Shown in pieces: positions 1 to 13,499 of a stretch of DNA of 64,000 nucleotides; the first letter of the stretch is position 1; every line of letters starts with the position of its first letter. The notes under the pieces were generated by a model that was not told the origin of the DNA, searched no databases, and worked only from the letters and a program-made list of their open reading frames with translations. Both the position numbers and the translations under genes were made by a program. This DNA comes from Mya arenaria (lineage: Eukaryota; Mollusca; Bivalvia; Myida; Myidae): positions 782,556-846,555 of the forward strand of contig NC_069125.1 in assembly GCF_026914265.1 (NCBI RefSeq), read 5' to 3'.

Positions 1-1842
1 AATTTAATTAATTCATTTAATTTTAACCAAACTGTACTTTCTAAATGGTTGAGTCCTGTATGAATGAGTATTACAATGTATATTTGATATTAAATAAAAT
101 AGCAGATGCTTCGAATCATTCATTATTAATAAAAGTGCTGGTGTAATAATTTAACACTCCAACACCCTTAAATCTAGACTTAACTTCTAATTCGTATCTT
201 TGAACGGACTAAACATGGAAAATGTAGTATTTAAAAATGTAAAACATTGTGAAAAACTTATTTTAATGAAACTACGTGTTTATTATCATTGTAAGATATG
301 CAATCCGTACTTATTGAACCTATATGCTATGACCATTAGCTTGGACTCATCATTTGACTGCCGCATATCCACCATGTTAATTAGTGTCGTCTACAATTGT
401 CTGATGAAGACCCTGCTATTTGTTGGGCTACGAACATGTAATGAAGGTATCGACAGTCCCAATTTCTTTAATTTAAAGACGGTGCATGAGTCTGTAAATT
501 AAAGAAATTAGCAGCCAAAATACCTTCTAAAGTCTAAGTAATGGTTTGTTCATGAATTACTATGACAAATGAATTGCGAGAACTTCAAATTTAGCAACAC
601 GATTCTTCTTAACGTTAAATCGTCGAGTGGTAATGCATGAGTGTATCGATGGTACACTGAAAGTGTTTAAAGTGGTATTTAAAAAGTGCTGATCCTGGTC
701 TGGTATTCAATATTGGTCTTAATTGGATCTTAGAACGATGTGGCTATTTGGATTACTTGTTATTAATAACAGACTAATAGAGTGAATGCAGTCAATGATG
801 GATGATCACAAGATTAACTTAAGTCGAATATTAAATAACACCCCAGAATATTTTATTTCTATTTGTTTTTCATTAAACAAAAATTCCTGTTTCGCTGGCC
901 GTTCCAAGGCGGCAACCCACCTTCCGTTGATTAAACTATTCATTTTCTATACAATCTATGTTTGTTGTAACTTTGTGCATTTCCTGGAAATAGGATTTTG
1001 TTGGTCCCAGGTATTTCTAGTTAAGCGTCATTAGGCATTACACTTTGTGACGCTGAAACGGAGTAATCGAAAATGATTTCCTACTAGGCTTCCCCCTGTA
1101 GTTTCCATTGTATTGTGCCTCCTAACAGGTTCATAGTTAAATGTATGTTGACCACACAAATATAGGCGACAATGTGTTCAACACATATACGGCAGTACAC
1201 GGATTAATTGCGAGATTTGACACCAACAATAACATTTGAATGTCTGACCATTTACTCTCCGACGACACCTGAAAAACGATGACACTGGTTCGAATTTATA
1301 CGACGTCATCGCGACATCTCTTCAGTTATGAACTTGCCACAACTCGTAAATATCAGAAATATGCTTAGAAAGATTTAATTTGGAAAATATGTAATAATAA
1401 TGAAGCAATATGAAGAAACAAGAACGTATACAACGAAGCGTGTGTGGGTTTGATGGGTTGTAAATGTTAAGCTACGAATACAAGTAATTTAATTCGAAAA
1501 GTATAGCTAGACTTGAATTAATATAATGCAGCTGCTTTCATCCTGAAAGTGTTTGTCTAAAACACAAAATTCATTTTTAAACAGTATATAAACAAGTTAC
1601 AAGCACAGTAAAATTCCAGGAGAGAAAAAAACATCAAATGTCTGTAATGAACAGTTCATTCCTGAAAATGATGAAATCAACCGTAAATTATTATATTAGG
1701 GTTTCACACAGTTTGATTCAGCATGTTCTAAAGGTATTTCAGGTTTCTATTTGGATTGTCTCGTGTAGTCGTAGTGAACTAGAAAAGCACATGTTTAAGA
1801 AACACATTTAAAATTGATAACGTTCAACCATTTACTTTATTA

Positions 1843-2135
1843 TTTTATTCGGTATTGTTGGGATAAGAGTGAGGTTGTGCACACAAACTGGTTTAGACCC
1901 CCAGTAAATTTACATTTTACTGATAATGTGAACATACCTAGTTTTTATATATATTGTATGTATGCACTGTGCTGTTTGTAGAGTTTTGTGCTGTTCTTCC
2001 ATGTTTCTTGTTTGTGATTTTTTTGTCTCTGTGTTCTATGTCTTTGGCGTTTACCCAGTGCCATTGTACCGGGTTTATGTTTAAACTTTTGGCTACTGAG
2101 CTTGTTTCTGTAGTTGTTCACATAAGTATTTACAG
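1843..2135 (+). mobile_element. Interspersed repeat family R1, copy 1
   Basis: A unit of about 300 bp marked by gggataagagtgaggt, cagtaaatttacattttact, tctttggcgtttaccc and ctactgagcttgtttctg. Related copies lie at 6362-6665 (+), 33593-33926 (-), 46078-46305 (+, truncated), 36720-36850 (-) and 58742-58860 (-). Occurrence in both orientations and an unoccupied site for the 33.6-kb copy mark it as a transposable element. No coding capacity was seen and the class is not determined. Confidence 0.6.
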
Positions 2136-2562
2136 GGAAAGGGAATTCAATATTTGACGGAAATCATAATGAGTGTTAAAACTAACACACCAAAAGCTTG
2201 AACCCTTCAGCAAATGTTGAAATTTGCTTAAATATGTTTGAAGACCACAATTTCAACGCTAATAATACGGCTTTTTTGTTGCGTGATTGGTTGATTGCCA
2301 AAATCAGGTGATGTTTTTAATGTATTGCTAAAGGGTCAAAATATCTACTGCTTTTTAACGTCCTCGCGATGTTGTGGTTGAGGCGTCGGTTTTTCTTTTT
2401 TTTGTAATGGCTTTACCGGCGTGTATTTGCATCACACTATATAGTGTTCGAACATTTGTTATTCAACATCAAAAGGGAAAAGTACAATGTTATACATCAT
2501 GTTTATTATTCGATCAATAATAACAAGTACGACGTGATTATCAAATAAAGGTGACGCCATAC

Positions 2563-2663
2563 CATTGTGGGCGTATCTCCAGACCCCTGTCGCATGTGCT
2601 GACATTCGAAACCATCTCCGGACTACGTATCTACCAGTTTGTCCCTTCAACCGAAAACTCCAC
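2563..2663 (-). pseudogene. Relic FABP exon 3 (copy A)
   Basis: The minus strand still reads like FABP exon 3 (TTTTCGGTTGA then a near match to the KQSGDGFECQH region) and ends at a GT donor. One G is missing where intact copies have GACGGGGAC, so the frame shifts and hits a stop almost at once. No AG acceptor precedes it. No exon 1, 2 or 4 was found nearby. It is a dead copy in the older left-hand array. Confidence 0.75.
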
Positions 2664-5002
2664 CAATAGGTTTTCAAATAATGGTAATAAGACATAAGAT
2701 TCTAATTTACAATACTCACAACGGCGTCGTTTATTTCCAATGCAGTAAAAACCCTTTTGTTTTATCAATATAATCAGACATTTTGCTCATACATATGAAT
2801 TGGGACGTACTGTTGCTGCGCAAGTTTTAAGGTGCACCTCCCCCACCCCAAACCGAAAAGTATTTGTTTTGAAATGTGGCCAGGTTTATGTGTGGCTCCT
2901 CCCCAAGAAACGCTTGGTTATTAAGTCAGCAAAGATGTTGGTGTACTCTATAGATCTGATTCTTTTCCGATAACATAATCATATGTGCAATTTAAGAGGG
3001 TGGGAGTGAGAGGGGTCATATCGGATGTACCTGGCCTCTTAATCCGCTAGTGTTACACATGCTAAAAATGTATTGCTCAACCATGACAAATCTTTTTTAA
3101 GTCAGTTTATATGCTCGAAGCACTGGAATCTGTTACTTTACCTTCGCTTGGGATATTGAAGGAGAGTGGTAAAAATACGATAAATCATCCGATCAGACAA
3201 AACATAAAAAATAAAATACCTTGTTTTTGCCCACTACCAATCATAACAATGGGATTCTAAACATAAGTTTTATTTCAATATATTCACTGCATGCTTGCTT
3301 TCTCAGTGGGATAAAAATCCTCAGAGATTTCAGGATTTTCGTTTACCAGGCTCTCATTATTTAGAAAGAAAATTTAATAAGAAAGCTTAAGCCAAGATTA
3401 ATACATTTTTGTTTTGTTTGATGAAGCTAATTCAACAGAAATGTGGTTCTAAATTGTTTATACTCACCCCCTATAAATGTCTGTTTAAATGTACATTTCA
3501 ATATCAAATAAAATTGCTAACGGATGGAATCATGACTCTTGAAAGGGATGATTAATTATTTTATAGCAAGTGAACCATAATTACTATTATTAACAAATAA
3601 ATGGAAATACAGACTAATATGTTTGATCTGACAAAGAATAAATACAAAGGTCAGCTAAAATGTGTTAAATATCGACGAAAAGAACTTCTTGTAAAGTCAA
3701 GTCAGTACACTTTATTAAGCCTGGTTCAGCCTGGCTTGTCAAATGCAAAAGCGACATGATGCTTATCTTCTTTAGATATGCAAAGCGTACTTTCTAGACA
3801 TAAATGTTATGACAATCAGCTAGCACTCATTGGCCTTAACGAAATATTTATATGCCACATTTCCGCCATGTTATTTAGCGTCGTCTGCAATGTGCCTTCG
3901 CCAAACGTCTGATAAAAACCTGCTAGTCTGTTGGCTACACACAAGTCATAAAGTTACTGATGAGCCAAGTAAGACATTGTACCATGCTTGTCAATTACAG
4001 CAATGAGAATCAATATAAGTAATGGTTTGTTAATGAACAATTACAATAAATGTATTGCCGGATGTTCAAAATTAATAGTCATGTTTCTTCCAAATTGTTT
4101 TTCATCATGCGGTTAGGCCAAACACATTCTTTAGTTTCACAGGAACCCCAGTTCTATTTTGCGTCATGAAATATGTATCCCACTCGTTGAGTTTACTTCC
4201 ATTTTGTAACAGCCATACACAGCGGTATACCCCGTTTGTAATTTACATTTTTGTTTCAAGAGGAACATATATTTCCTCAGACACGGATACCTAATTCGTT
4301 AGGGTTAGACGGTTTTAGTTACGGGCATTTTGTTGTCATAAATGTGTGTTTGTTATTCAAAACCTTTTTGAAATAATATTATCAATGTTTTAAGATTCAT
4401 GGAATTTTACTACAGCTTAATATTATATTTAAATTTATTAATTAGACAGGCGTTTTTGATTATAATTAGTTATATACCTTTTCAAATGCTTGTAATATTT
4501 TATGAAGATGCAAGTTTATTAAAAATTAACTTTTTGAGAAGGTTCTTAAATTTTCTATGTATTGAATGTATAGAAGTTTTAGAACAAACAAGATCCTAAT
4601 AGAATTTGCGAGAAAGTTCTTGAGGAATTGTTTAGTATTTTCTGAAAAAGTCTGGCCCAAAAAGGCAAACTTCTCTAATCTTGGGACTTCGGATATTCTG
4701 CAAAACTAAAATTTCATCGTTTTGTGGAAATCATTCAGAAAATTGTGTTGAATTTCTGCTTATTTAGTGTGTGAAGTATTTTATGTTGATTAAATTCCGA
4801 TGACACTACACATACCAGAATCAGTGAAGACATTTGGTGAACTTTTGAAATTTCTTTTGTAAAACTGTTGGTAAATGTAATCTGTTGTTGTTTACACTCG
4901 TTTCTCTTCTCTTAATGCTTCTCTAAATGAGTAAAAATAACGTACCATATTTTTACTTGGCCTAATGCAACCTGTGTAAGTATACACCATAGACTAAAGA
5001 AT

Positions 5003-5175
5003 GTTCCTCGGTATTTCTCGTTGACGAGTAAGTGTTCTCTTCTTACCTAGGTTCGATTCCCGGCCAGGGCGCGTGCGAGTTTTGTTTGTGGTCACCCAGT
5101 CGGATAAATATGTTTCTTTAGGGTACAACACAAGATCACATTCTCGTGTACAATCGAGCCAATGTTGTAATTTTT
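5003..5175 (+). mobile_element. tRNA-derived SINE fragment
   Basis: Contains a clear RNA polymerase III B box, GGTTCGATTCC at about 5050, followed by cggccagggcgcgtgcgag. A non-tRNA body then ends ..tcgagccaa and a run of T. The A-box side is decayed. It pairs with the copy at 9727-9895, which keeps the A-box side (tggctagcgcgttcac) and has lost its B box. It is not a functional tRNA gene. Confidence 0.6.
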
Positions 5176-6361
5176 TTTTCAAATATTTTCTAGATTTTAA
5201 ATTGTCTAATAATAAAGAAAACAACGAGATATCTACTAGAAATCAGAACCGAAAGAAACATAAAAGGAAAAATATTTTGTTTATGCCGACGGCTAAACAT
5301 TAAAAAGAAATTGTAAATTCATGTTCTATTATAAACACTGCATGCATGCTTTCTAAGCGGACACATACTCCTCCGAGATATCAGGATTTTTCTTTGCATG
5401 TTTTATACCTGGCCCTCATTATTTTGAAAGAAAATTGAAGATAAAAACTTCACACCAAGATTAATTGATTCTTAATCTGTAAGATATTAATTAAACTGTA
5501 CTTTCTTAATTGTTTATACGTGTTTGAATGTATATTAAAATGTACATTTCAATACTAAATAACTTCGCTGACGCTTTGAATCATTTATTAGTAACAAAAG
5601 TGCTGTGGTATGCATTGATCACCACGCGAACTTTTTTTAATATGGCCTTTATTATTAAACAATTAAAAATCTAGACAATATTTGAAACTTTGAACTGACT
5701 AAACAATACTGAGCTCGTAATTTCGAGAATGTAATACATTGTTGAAAGCTTATTTAAATGTAGCCTAGGTCAGTCTTTGACAAATATTGAAGCTACATGA
5801 TAATTATATTCTTAAGATACGCAATGCTTACTTTCTAAACCTAAATGTTATGCCAATAAGCTTGAACTCATCGTCACCGCATATCCGCCATGTTAATTAG
5901 TGTCGTCCCCAGTTGTCTTATACACACCCCGCTATTCGTTTGGCTATGCACATGTAATGAAGGTACCGATATACCCAGTCATGCACTGTCTGTCAATTAA
6001 AGCAATTAGCAACCAATATACCTAATAGAGTCTAAGTATTGGTTCGGGGGTTATATTTCTCAGTAGTTTTAGTAATCCACCAGCCGTTTCATACTATCTA
6101 TTTATCGTTTCTCCCGGGCGAGAATCCAATACTTTTATTTAAATAACGTTGACATAATTTTTAAATACTTTTTTCATATTTTAAAAGTGGCACTGAAAAG
6201 GATCGTTCTCAATTTAATAATAAGTATAGTCTTTGTTTATACAAACATTTAATTATCAACCGGCAGGGGTTATAGTGTATATTTTAAATTTCACTTGGGA
6301 GTAGGATCTCCTGGGTCCCAGGTATCTCTAGTTAAGTATCCGTAAGACATTTTACTTCTAG

Positions 6362-6665
6362 GATTATTGGGATAAGAGTGAGGTTTGTGCACTTAAACTG
6401 GTTTAAACCAGGTTTAAACACCCAGTAAATTTACATTTTACTGACCGTTCCAAGGCGGTACCTAACAATCCTTGATAAACATACTTTTTTATATAGCATG
6501 AATGAACTGTGCTGCTTATGGAGATTTGTAATGTTCTTCTATGTTTCTTGTTTGTGATTTTATGTTCAATGTCTTTGGCGTTTACCCTGTGCCATTAAAC
6601 CGGGTTTATGTTTAAACTTTTTGCTACTGAGCTTGTTTCTGTAGCTTTTTGCATAAATATTGTGT
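6362..6665 (+). mobile_element. Interspersed repeat family R1, copy 2
   Basis: Has the same landmarks as the copy at 1843-2135, plus the segment accgttccaaggcggtacct that copy 1 has lost. It sits at the matching place of the next 5.3-kb array unit, so it was probably inherited by duplication and not by a second insertion. Confidence 0.6.
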
Positions 6666-7947
6666 GTCTAAATAGGGTCATCGTGATTTTTTTGTTGAAC
6701 ACACGGATATAGGCGACTATGTGTTCAACACATGAACGGTAGTACAGGGATTAATTACGAGATTCGAAACCTTAAAACCACTTGAAGGTCTAGTAGATAT
6801 TCTCCGAAATACGCGACAAACGACGACACTGGTTCGAATTTATACGATGTCAATGCGACATCTCTTCGAATTCCCAACGACATTAGGCGAGTTATGAACT
6901 TGCGACAAATCGTAGCAGAAATATTGTAAGAATGATTTAACTTGGAAAATATGTGATTATAATTAAGCAATACGAAGTATCAAGAACGTCTTTAACGAAG
7001 CGTTTGTGTGTTTGATGGGTTGAAAATGTTCAGCTACCAATACAAGAAATTTAATTCGATAACTTAAGCTTAGACTTGAATACATATAATGAAGCTGCTT
7101 TCATCGTGAAAATGTTTTTCCTTAAACAAGAAATTCATTTTCAATTCCTTAAAATAATGAACACGACCGTAAATCATTTTAATAGGATTTCACACAGGTT
7201 GGTTCAGAATGTTCTACAGGTCTTTCCTGTTTCTCTTTCGATCGTCTCCGCGTAGTCGAAGTGCGCTTTACAAGCAGAGCGAATTCAATAGTTGATGGAA
7301 ATCAAAGGATCAGGCACTAATTCTAATCACAGACTGTAGTTCAGTATATATGTTCTTCTTATGTTGAGGCTGTGATGAAATATATTGCAACTTATTTTTA
7401 ATTAAAAATCTGAGTCTTCTGCACAAGGTAAATTAATAATGATTTTCAAACATGAAAAAATATGAAATAACGTTAATCTAAAGGAACATTTTTTTGTATG
7501 ACGAAATCAAGAGTAACAAATCATTAGAAGTGTTAAAACTTAGATACTAAAAGCTGGAACCCTTCAGCAAATGTTGAAATTTGCTCAAATATGAAGACCA
7601 CAATTTCCATTAGCGTTTACAACGCTAATAATTACTTAAATACAGCTTTCTTGTTGCATGTTCGGTTTATTGACATTATCAGGTGATGTTCAATGTATTG
7701 ATAAAGGTTCAAAATATCTACTACTTTTTTAAAAGTCCCTGCGGCCTTGTTGTTGAGGCGTCGGGTTTCTATTTTTTATAAACTTTACCGGCGTGGGATT
7801 GATCCCCACTATATTGTGTTCGAACACTTAATGATATAAGCCACAATTCAACATCAAATGAGGAAAATACAATGATATAAATCATGTTTTGCGATCTATC
7901 AATAACAACTAGTACGGCGTGATTATCAAATAAATGTGACGTCATAC

Positions 7948-8049
7948 TATTGTGAGCGTGTCTTCAGACCAGTGGCCCATGTGCCGACATTCGAAATCAT
8001 CTTCGGACGGCTTCACTACCAGTATGTCCTCGTCAACCGAAAACACCAT
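7948..8049 (-). pseudogene. Relic FABP exon 3 (copy B), frame open but acceptor lost
   Basis: This is a full 102-nt exon 3 with an open frame on the minus strand, including VFSVDEDILVVKPSEDDFEC and ending DTLTI, and a normal gtatga donor. The acceptor reads ..acta instead of ..acag. Conserved residues are changed: Gly to Glu in the SVDGD turn, Gln-Ser to Pro-Ser, and Gln-His-Val-Arg to Arg-His-Met-Gly, which removes the ligand-binding Arg. No other exon of this copy is visible. It is most likely a pseudogene whose frame is open by chance. Confidence 0.7.
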
Positions 8050-9726
8050 TAGTAGGTTTTCAAATAAAGGTTAAATAGACAAACAATTATTATTTACAAT
8101 TCTTACAATCTGTGTCGTTTATTTTCAATGCAGTAAGAACCCTTTTGTTTTATCAATATAATATGCTGAATCAGATTTTTTTCTTGTACAAATGACGTAA
8201 CATCGGGGCGCTACTTTGAATGTGCACCTCCTCCCCCAAAACCGAAAGCTATTTGTTTGAAATGTGGCCAGGTTAGCTTCGTTAATTAAGTCAGCAAAGA
8301 TGTTTGTATACTCTATGGATAAGTTTTTCCCGATAACATAATCATCTGTACAATTTAAGAGGGCGGGAGTGTGAGGGCACATGTCGGGTGCACCCGGCCT
8401 CTAAACCCGCTAGTGTTACACATGCTAAAATTTACAAGTGTATTGCTCAACCACACCAACACTTATCAGGTAATTTCAGTTCATATGCTCGAAGCACTGA
8501 AAACAATTACTTCACCGACGCCCGGCATATTGAAGGATAGAGGTAAAAACTCACACGATAAATCACCCGATCAGACAAAACATAAAACAGTAAAAAAAAC
8601 TTGTTAATGCCAACTACCAATATTACAATGGAATTCTAAACATATGTTTTATTTCAGTTTATTCACCACATTCATCCTTTCTCAGGGGGAAAATACATCT
8701 CAGAGATTTCAGGAGTTTCGTTTACCAGGTTTTCTTTATTTAAAAAAATTTGAAGGAGAAAGCTTAAGCCAAGATTGATAAATTATGGGTTTGTTTGATC
8801 AAACTAATTAAATTGTAATGTGGTTTTAAATTGTTGATACTTGCCCCTTATAAAAGTGTATGAAAATGAACATTTAAATATCAAATAAATTTGCTTATGG
8901 GTGGAACCATAAAACATCAAAGGGTTGATTAATCACTTTATAGCATTTGAATCATTTTAATGGCTATAATTATCTAATAGATATAAATATATATATTAAC
9001 ATTTTCGATCTGAAAAATAATAAATATATAAGTAAGCTAATATATGTTAAATCTGGACGACTTTAATAACTTGTAGTAAAGTCAAGTCAGCGACCATGAT
9101 AAGCATAATCTTGAGAAAGACAATGCGTACTTTCTAAGAGTCAAGGTTATGACAATCAGCTTGAACGCATTGGCATAAACGAACGATTTGTATGCCTCAT
9201 ATCCGCCATGTCATTTAGTGTCGTCCGCATTTTGCTTTCGCTAAATGTCTGATAATTTTCTGCTATTCCGTTGGCTACACACAAGTCACAAAGGATGAGC
9301 CAAGTAAGACGTTCCACAATGCTTGTCAATTAAAGCAGTTAACAACCAATCTTCCCGACAAAGCCTAACTAACTATTACGATAACTGTTATGTTGGTTGT
9401 TCAAAATAGGCAGTCACGTTTGTTCCAAATTGCTATTCCTCACGCGGTAAGGCCAAATACATTTCTGTTAGTTTTACAGGCGCCGCCGCATTCATTTTCG
9501 AAAGCATGCTTCATTGTTCTTAATGTAATACTATTTCAGTTGTATTGCTTTGTGTTTTTTTTCCATTTATAAATATTTTTTTTAAATAAGTGGGAATAAT
9601 GTTTGAATGACCCGACAGTCAAGAATAAAAGGCATTTGCAACTTTGGTAAATATTGTAAAATGTTCCCCCCTATTTTTTTAGGAGTAAGTATTTCAGATA
9701 TTCACATTTTGTGTAAAAATATAGTT

Positions 9727-9895
9727 AGGCTGTGTAGTTCGCACACTGGCTAGCGCGTTCACTTCCTACCGAGAGCCCCGGCCTGGGAGCGTGCGAGTTT
9801 GGTTTTTGGACACCATGCCGGACAAATAGGTGTTTTCCGGGTACTCCGACAACACAAGATTAAACTCTCGCGTAAAATCGCGCCAACAAGAGTGA
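9727..9895 (+). mobile_element. tRNA-derived SINE fragment with 'ccgggtactccg' body
   Basis: The tRNA-like head (ggctgtgtagttcgcacac, tggctagcgcgttcac, ctaccgagag) is joined to a body with gtgttttccgggtactccg and an end tcgcgccaac. It corresponds in position to the 5.0-kb copy in the previous array unit. The part that would hold the B box is deleted. The body motif resembles central domains of widespread animal SINEs, a judgement made from memory only. Confidence 0.6.
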
Positions 9896-9974
9896 TTAAT
9901 ATAATTTTCTAATAAATTGTCTCACAATCGTTGAAAGAAAAGATATTGAGTTTAAACTAAATTGGGACAATAAT

Positions 9975-10400
9975 GTTCTTATAAATTAATTGTTTTGACA
10001 GAAGTACATCTCTTAAAACTCATATAATGCTTTATCAATGAAAGGGTCATAACTCCGGAATGGATTGTGCCTTCTGCCTTAATTTCGAACGTAAAAGAAA
10101 GACTCATGTTTGCGATCGAACAATGCAAACTTGTGGAAATAAAAGGACCATAGCTCAGAGTTAAATTGAACAATCAGATTGAATATCAAACTTGCCTATT
10201 ATCATTAGAACCAAGTTTGGTAAAGATTGGATAAAAATGCACAAGTTAGACAAAGGGCAACGCCACGTGGCGACGAGGATCGAAAATCAACAATTTGTTC
10301 ACATCCTTTGTAGTTTCAATGATTTTTGCGTATATTTACAATGTTGTAGCATTAAACTTTCCCAGGGCTTAAGCTTAGTCCGAATCAAGATGTAAAAAAA
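9975..10400. mobile_element. Insertion carrying a common molluscan interspersed repeat
   Basis: Landmarks are gggtcataactcc, ggaccatagctcagag and accaagtttggtaaagattg with aaaatgcacaagttagacaa. I recognise this pattern from memory as frequent in mollusc DNA. The matching part of the previous 5.3-kb unit (about 5190-5260) lacks it, so it came in after the units split. Open frames inside it are not convincing genes. Confidence 0.5.
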
Positions 10401-11479
10401 CAATGCGAAATTAACGAGAACTCCGAACCGATAAAAACTCAAAAGGTAAAATATTTGTGTATGCTCACTGCCAAACATTAAAAAGGAATTCGAAACATAT
10501 GTTTTATTTCGATTAATTCACTGCATGCATACTTTCTAAACGTCTTAATACCCCTCATAGATTTCAGGGTTTTGGTTTCCATATTTTATACCTGGCTCTC
10601 ATTATTTTGAAAGGAAATTGAAGATAAAAGCTAAGATAAATGCTTTACACCAAGATTAATTGATTCTTGACTTGTCAGATATTAATTAAACTGTACTTCC
10701 TAAATTGTTTATACGTGTTTGATTGTGTATTAAAATGTACATTTCAGTACTAAATAACTTCGCTGACGCTTTGAATAATTCATTATTCATAAAAGTGCTG
10801 CTGTAAGCATTGAACACCACGTTAACTTTGAACTGACTAAACAATACTGACCTGGTAATTTTGAAAATGTAATACATTGTCAAAAGCCTATTTAAATGTA
10901 GTCCAGGTCAGTTTTTGACAAATATTGAAGCTATATGATCAAAATGTTCTTTAAGATATGCAATGCTTACTTTGTAAACATAAATGTTATGCCAATAAGC
11001 TTGAACTCATCATGTGAACACCACATATCAGCCATGTTAATTAGTCTCGTCTCCAATTGTCTTATAAACACCCTGCTATGCGTTTGGCTACGAATATGTA
11101 ATGAAGGTACCGACATACCCAGTCATGCACTGTTTGTCAATTAAAGCAATTAGCAACCAATATACCTGATGAAGTCTAAGTAATGATTTTGGGGTAATAT
11201 ATCTCAGTAGTTTTGGTAATTCTCCAGCCGTTTCATATTATTTTTATATCGTTTCTCCCGGGGCGAGGATCCAATTATTTTTATTTAAATAACGAAAATA
11301 TATTTTTTAATACTGTTTCATATTTTAAAAGTGGCACTGAAACGGATCGTTCTCAATTTAATAATTAGTATAGTCTCTGTTTATGCCAACATTTAATTAT
11401 CAACCGGCATCGGTTTTAGTGTATCCTTTAAATTACACCTGGGAGTTGGATGTTGTTTGTCCCATGTTTTTCAAATAAA

Positions 11480-13190
11480 GTATACGTTAGGAATTACACC
11501 TTGTATCTCTTTCGTGCTTGTATTTTGATCCTTTTTTCTCCGACATTGACATAAACGGTAAAAAAACTTGGATGATTGAGGTGGGGGTGGGGGTGTCGGG
11601 GCGTCGGGTGCACCCCGCACCTGGTTCCGCTTTTGTTACCGTTTGACACACCTAAACCAAACGAATATTTGCCATATGTACCATGATCAAATAATTTCAT
11701 AGCATTGCTTGTGTGCGTTCTCATATTCTTTTAGCGGAAAGAATATCGTGCATATTAATATAATGTTTTACTGCATTGTTTGTATACCTTACATGTATTA
11801 TGAGGCTTAAGTGCCGATATCCACTATAATAGCAATACATTATACTCGAAACAATCTATTCAATTTGTTGGCATTTATAAGAAGTCAATGTAGTATACTT
11901 GTAGAAACAATTTCTCTTATGTGTACCTCATAAATACTTCCACTCAGTGCTGCAACGCAACAAAAACACTATCCTAGACTGCCTCATTAAAACGAATTCT
12001 CTGAGCTCTCGTAAGTGGCACCAAAATGAAAACCACTATGCACGTGCGATTTACAATTCGTCCTGATCGTTTATTAATTGCAAGGTACTCTAAAACTGTT
12101 TATAGAATAAAAAAAAATCGAATTTATTAGAGTCATGTGTACTTCCAACAATAAACTGATTATGCGAAAAATAAAACAGAATGATTAAAACATGGATCAT
12201 AATACTAAAAGATTTACGGTTATTGAGTTTTATGGATAAATATAAACGTATTGTCTGAGGAATATGTATACAGACTGATATTTTTCTTCTTATTTAGAGT
12301 GATATTTTGCATTGACAAGCAATTTGTGGCATCATTTGAATACAAATGTAAATACCCTGTTTCAATTAGCTTAAGGTATTGATTAGATGTATAAAAAAAC
12401 TATAACTACAGAAATAAATATATAAAATCAATTTAAAAAGAGATCATTTTTAAAATGTAATACATTCATAGTCTTGGCGTACCCATTCGTAAAGAAAGTG
12501 AAGGCGAGTACACTTTATTACGTCTGAGTCTATCATTTTCTAATACTAAGGCTACCTTGGGCTGTGTAAAGCGTTCTTTCTTAGCCTCAATACTTGAACT
12601 CATTGGCCTTTGTGAAACTGAAACATTTGAATGCCGCATATTTGCCATGTTAGTTAGTGTCATCTCATAATGACTGATAAAAACTGCTAATGTCTTGGCT
12701 ACACATAGCCGTACTTATTATAAAGGTACTGATAAACCCAATCGGGCATTGTCTTCATGCCTGTCAATTAAACCAATTAGCACCCGATACTTCAGATGGT
12801 TTGTAAATGAACTAATTTCAATTGTATATTGTACGATGTTTAAAATTAGCAGTCACGTTTCTTCTGAATTGTTATTCACCATGTTTACATATATAACCAT
12901 CGAAAAAGTTAAAGAATGTGTGGTTTTCCGTATTTATCTTAAAGTGTAGTTTCAGAAATTACATTGTTGCAGGAAAAGCAACGGTATTTAATGCCGAATT
13001 TACTAAATATTTAAGTATCTCTGAGGCTGTTTTATATTTTGTTTTCTTTCTCATAAATATAACGAACGGAGGAACGAACAGACAAATATGTCTTAAAATA
13101 AAAGGCTTTCGTCCCATAACATATTGCAATATAAATAAAATACAAAACACATACATATGTGAGCTGTATCTCGCGAGTACATATTAAAGA
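11480..13190. repeat. FABP upstream/intron 1-like sequence without exons
   Basis: Resembles the stretch between exon 2 and the upstream side of the type 2 copies. It has the E-box module at 12041, then the block gccgcatatttgccatgtt..cctgtcaattaaac at about 12630-12775, then a segment near 12960-13020 that recurs in every unit. A G-rich run lies at 11578-11600. No FABP exon can be found, so this is a copy whose exons have been lost. Confidence 0.45.
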
Positions 13191-13254
13191 AAACATTAAC
13201 GGTAAGTGAAAATAGAGTGGTTGATTTAATTTCGGAACGGTTTATAGGTCCGTG

Positions 13255-13485
13255 ATTTGGGTTCAACTTGGGGATGACATTATATTACTGATCGTTTCCT
13301 TAACTGTATTACCAGTATACAAACTTAACAAATTATTTGGACAAATACCATCAAATCTACCACATTTGAAATATACATGGAACTCATCTTCATTAATTTT
13401 TATATCGTTCATTAAAAGACAAAAAATGCAAAAACGATCATTTCTTTCAATACTAAACACTTATATATGCAATTTGTGACTATAA
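13255..13485 (-). mobile_element. 3' fragment of a LINE ORF2 (zinc-knuckle end)
   Basis: The minus strand translates to ERNDRFCIFCLLMNDIKINE, then DEFHVYFKCGRFDGI and a tail ending SNIMSSPS. The Cys-x2-Cys...His...Cys arrangement is typical of the C-terminal end of non-LTR retrotransposon ORF2 proteins. Length and lack of an upstream RT frame mark it as a fragment. Its family differs from that of the two larger LINE pieces in this window. Confidence 0.5.
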
Positions 13486-13499
13486 TTTCTTAATCCTGC

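Larger units (their letters stand above)
1..13190. repeat. Decayed tandem array with a higher-order unit of about 5.3 kb
   Basis: Sequence at 1-2750 matches 5480-8110 and in part 10670 onward; 2750-4100 matches 8100-9400. Within each unit a start module (cactgcatgc followed by a degenerate gagatttcagg) occurs twice, at 3280 and 5336 and again at 8660 and 10521. Spacing therefore alternates between about 2 and 3.3 kb. The array contains FABP intron 3 sequence (for example 1301-1320 and 6844-6865) and two relic exon 3 copies, and otherwise no coding sequence I can support. Confidence 0.65.

Noticed and set aside
200-502. 100-codon plus-strand frame
   Set aside because: It lies in the upstream module repeated a dozen times (5.87, 11.02, 45.05 kb and others), where the frame is not conserved.
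4399-4599. Plus-strand frame rich in hydrophobic residues
   Set aside because: It is an AT-rich stretch; such composition gives Leu/Ile/Phe-rich frames by chance. It is not repeated in the sister unit.
5049-5070. Possible tRNA gene (ggttcgattccc)
   Set aside because: Only the B box is convincing. No cloverleaf can be drawn, and the flanks match the SINE at 9.7 kb.
7948-8049. Copy B exon 3 as a functional exon
   Set aside because: The frame is open, but the acceptor AG and the binding-site Arg are lost and no partner exons exist.
13263-13479. Cellular zinc-finger gene
   Set aside because: The Cys-Cys-His-Cys pattern and context fit the end of a LINE ORF2 better than a host gene.
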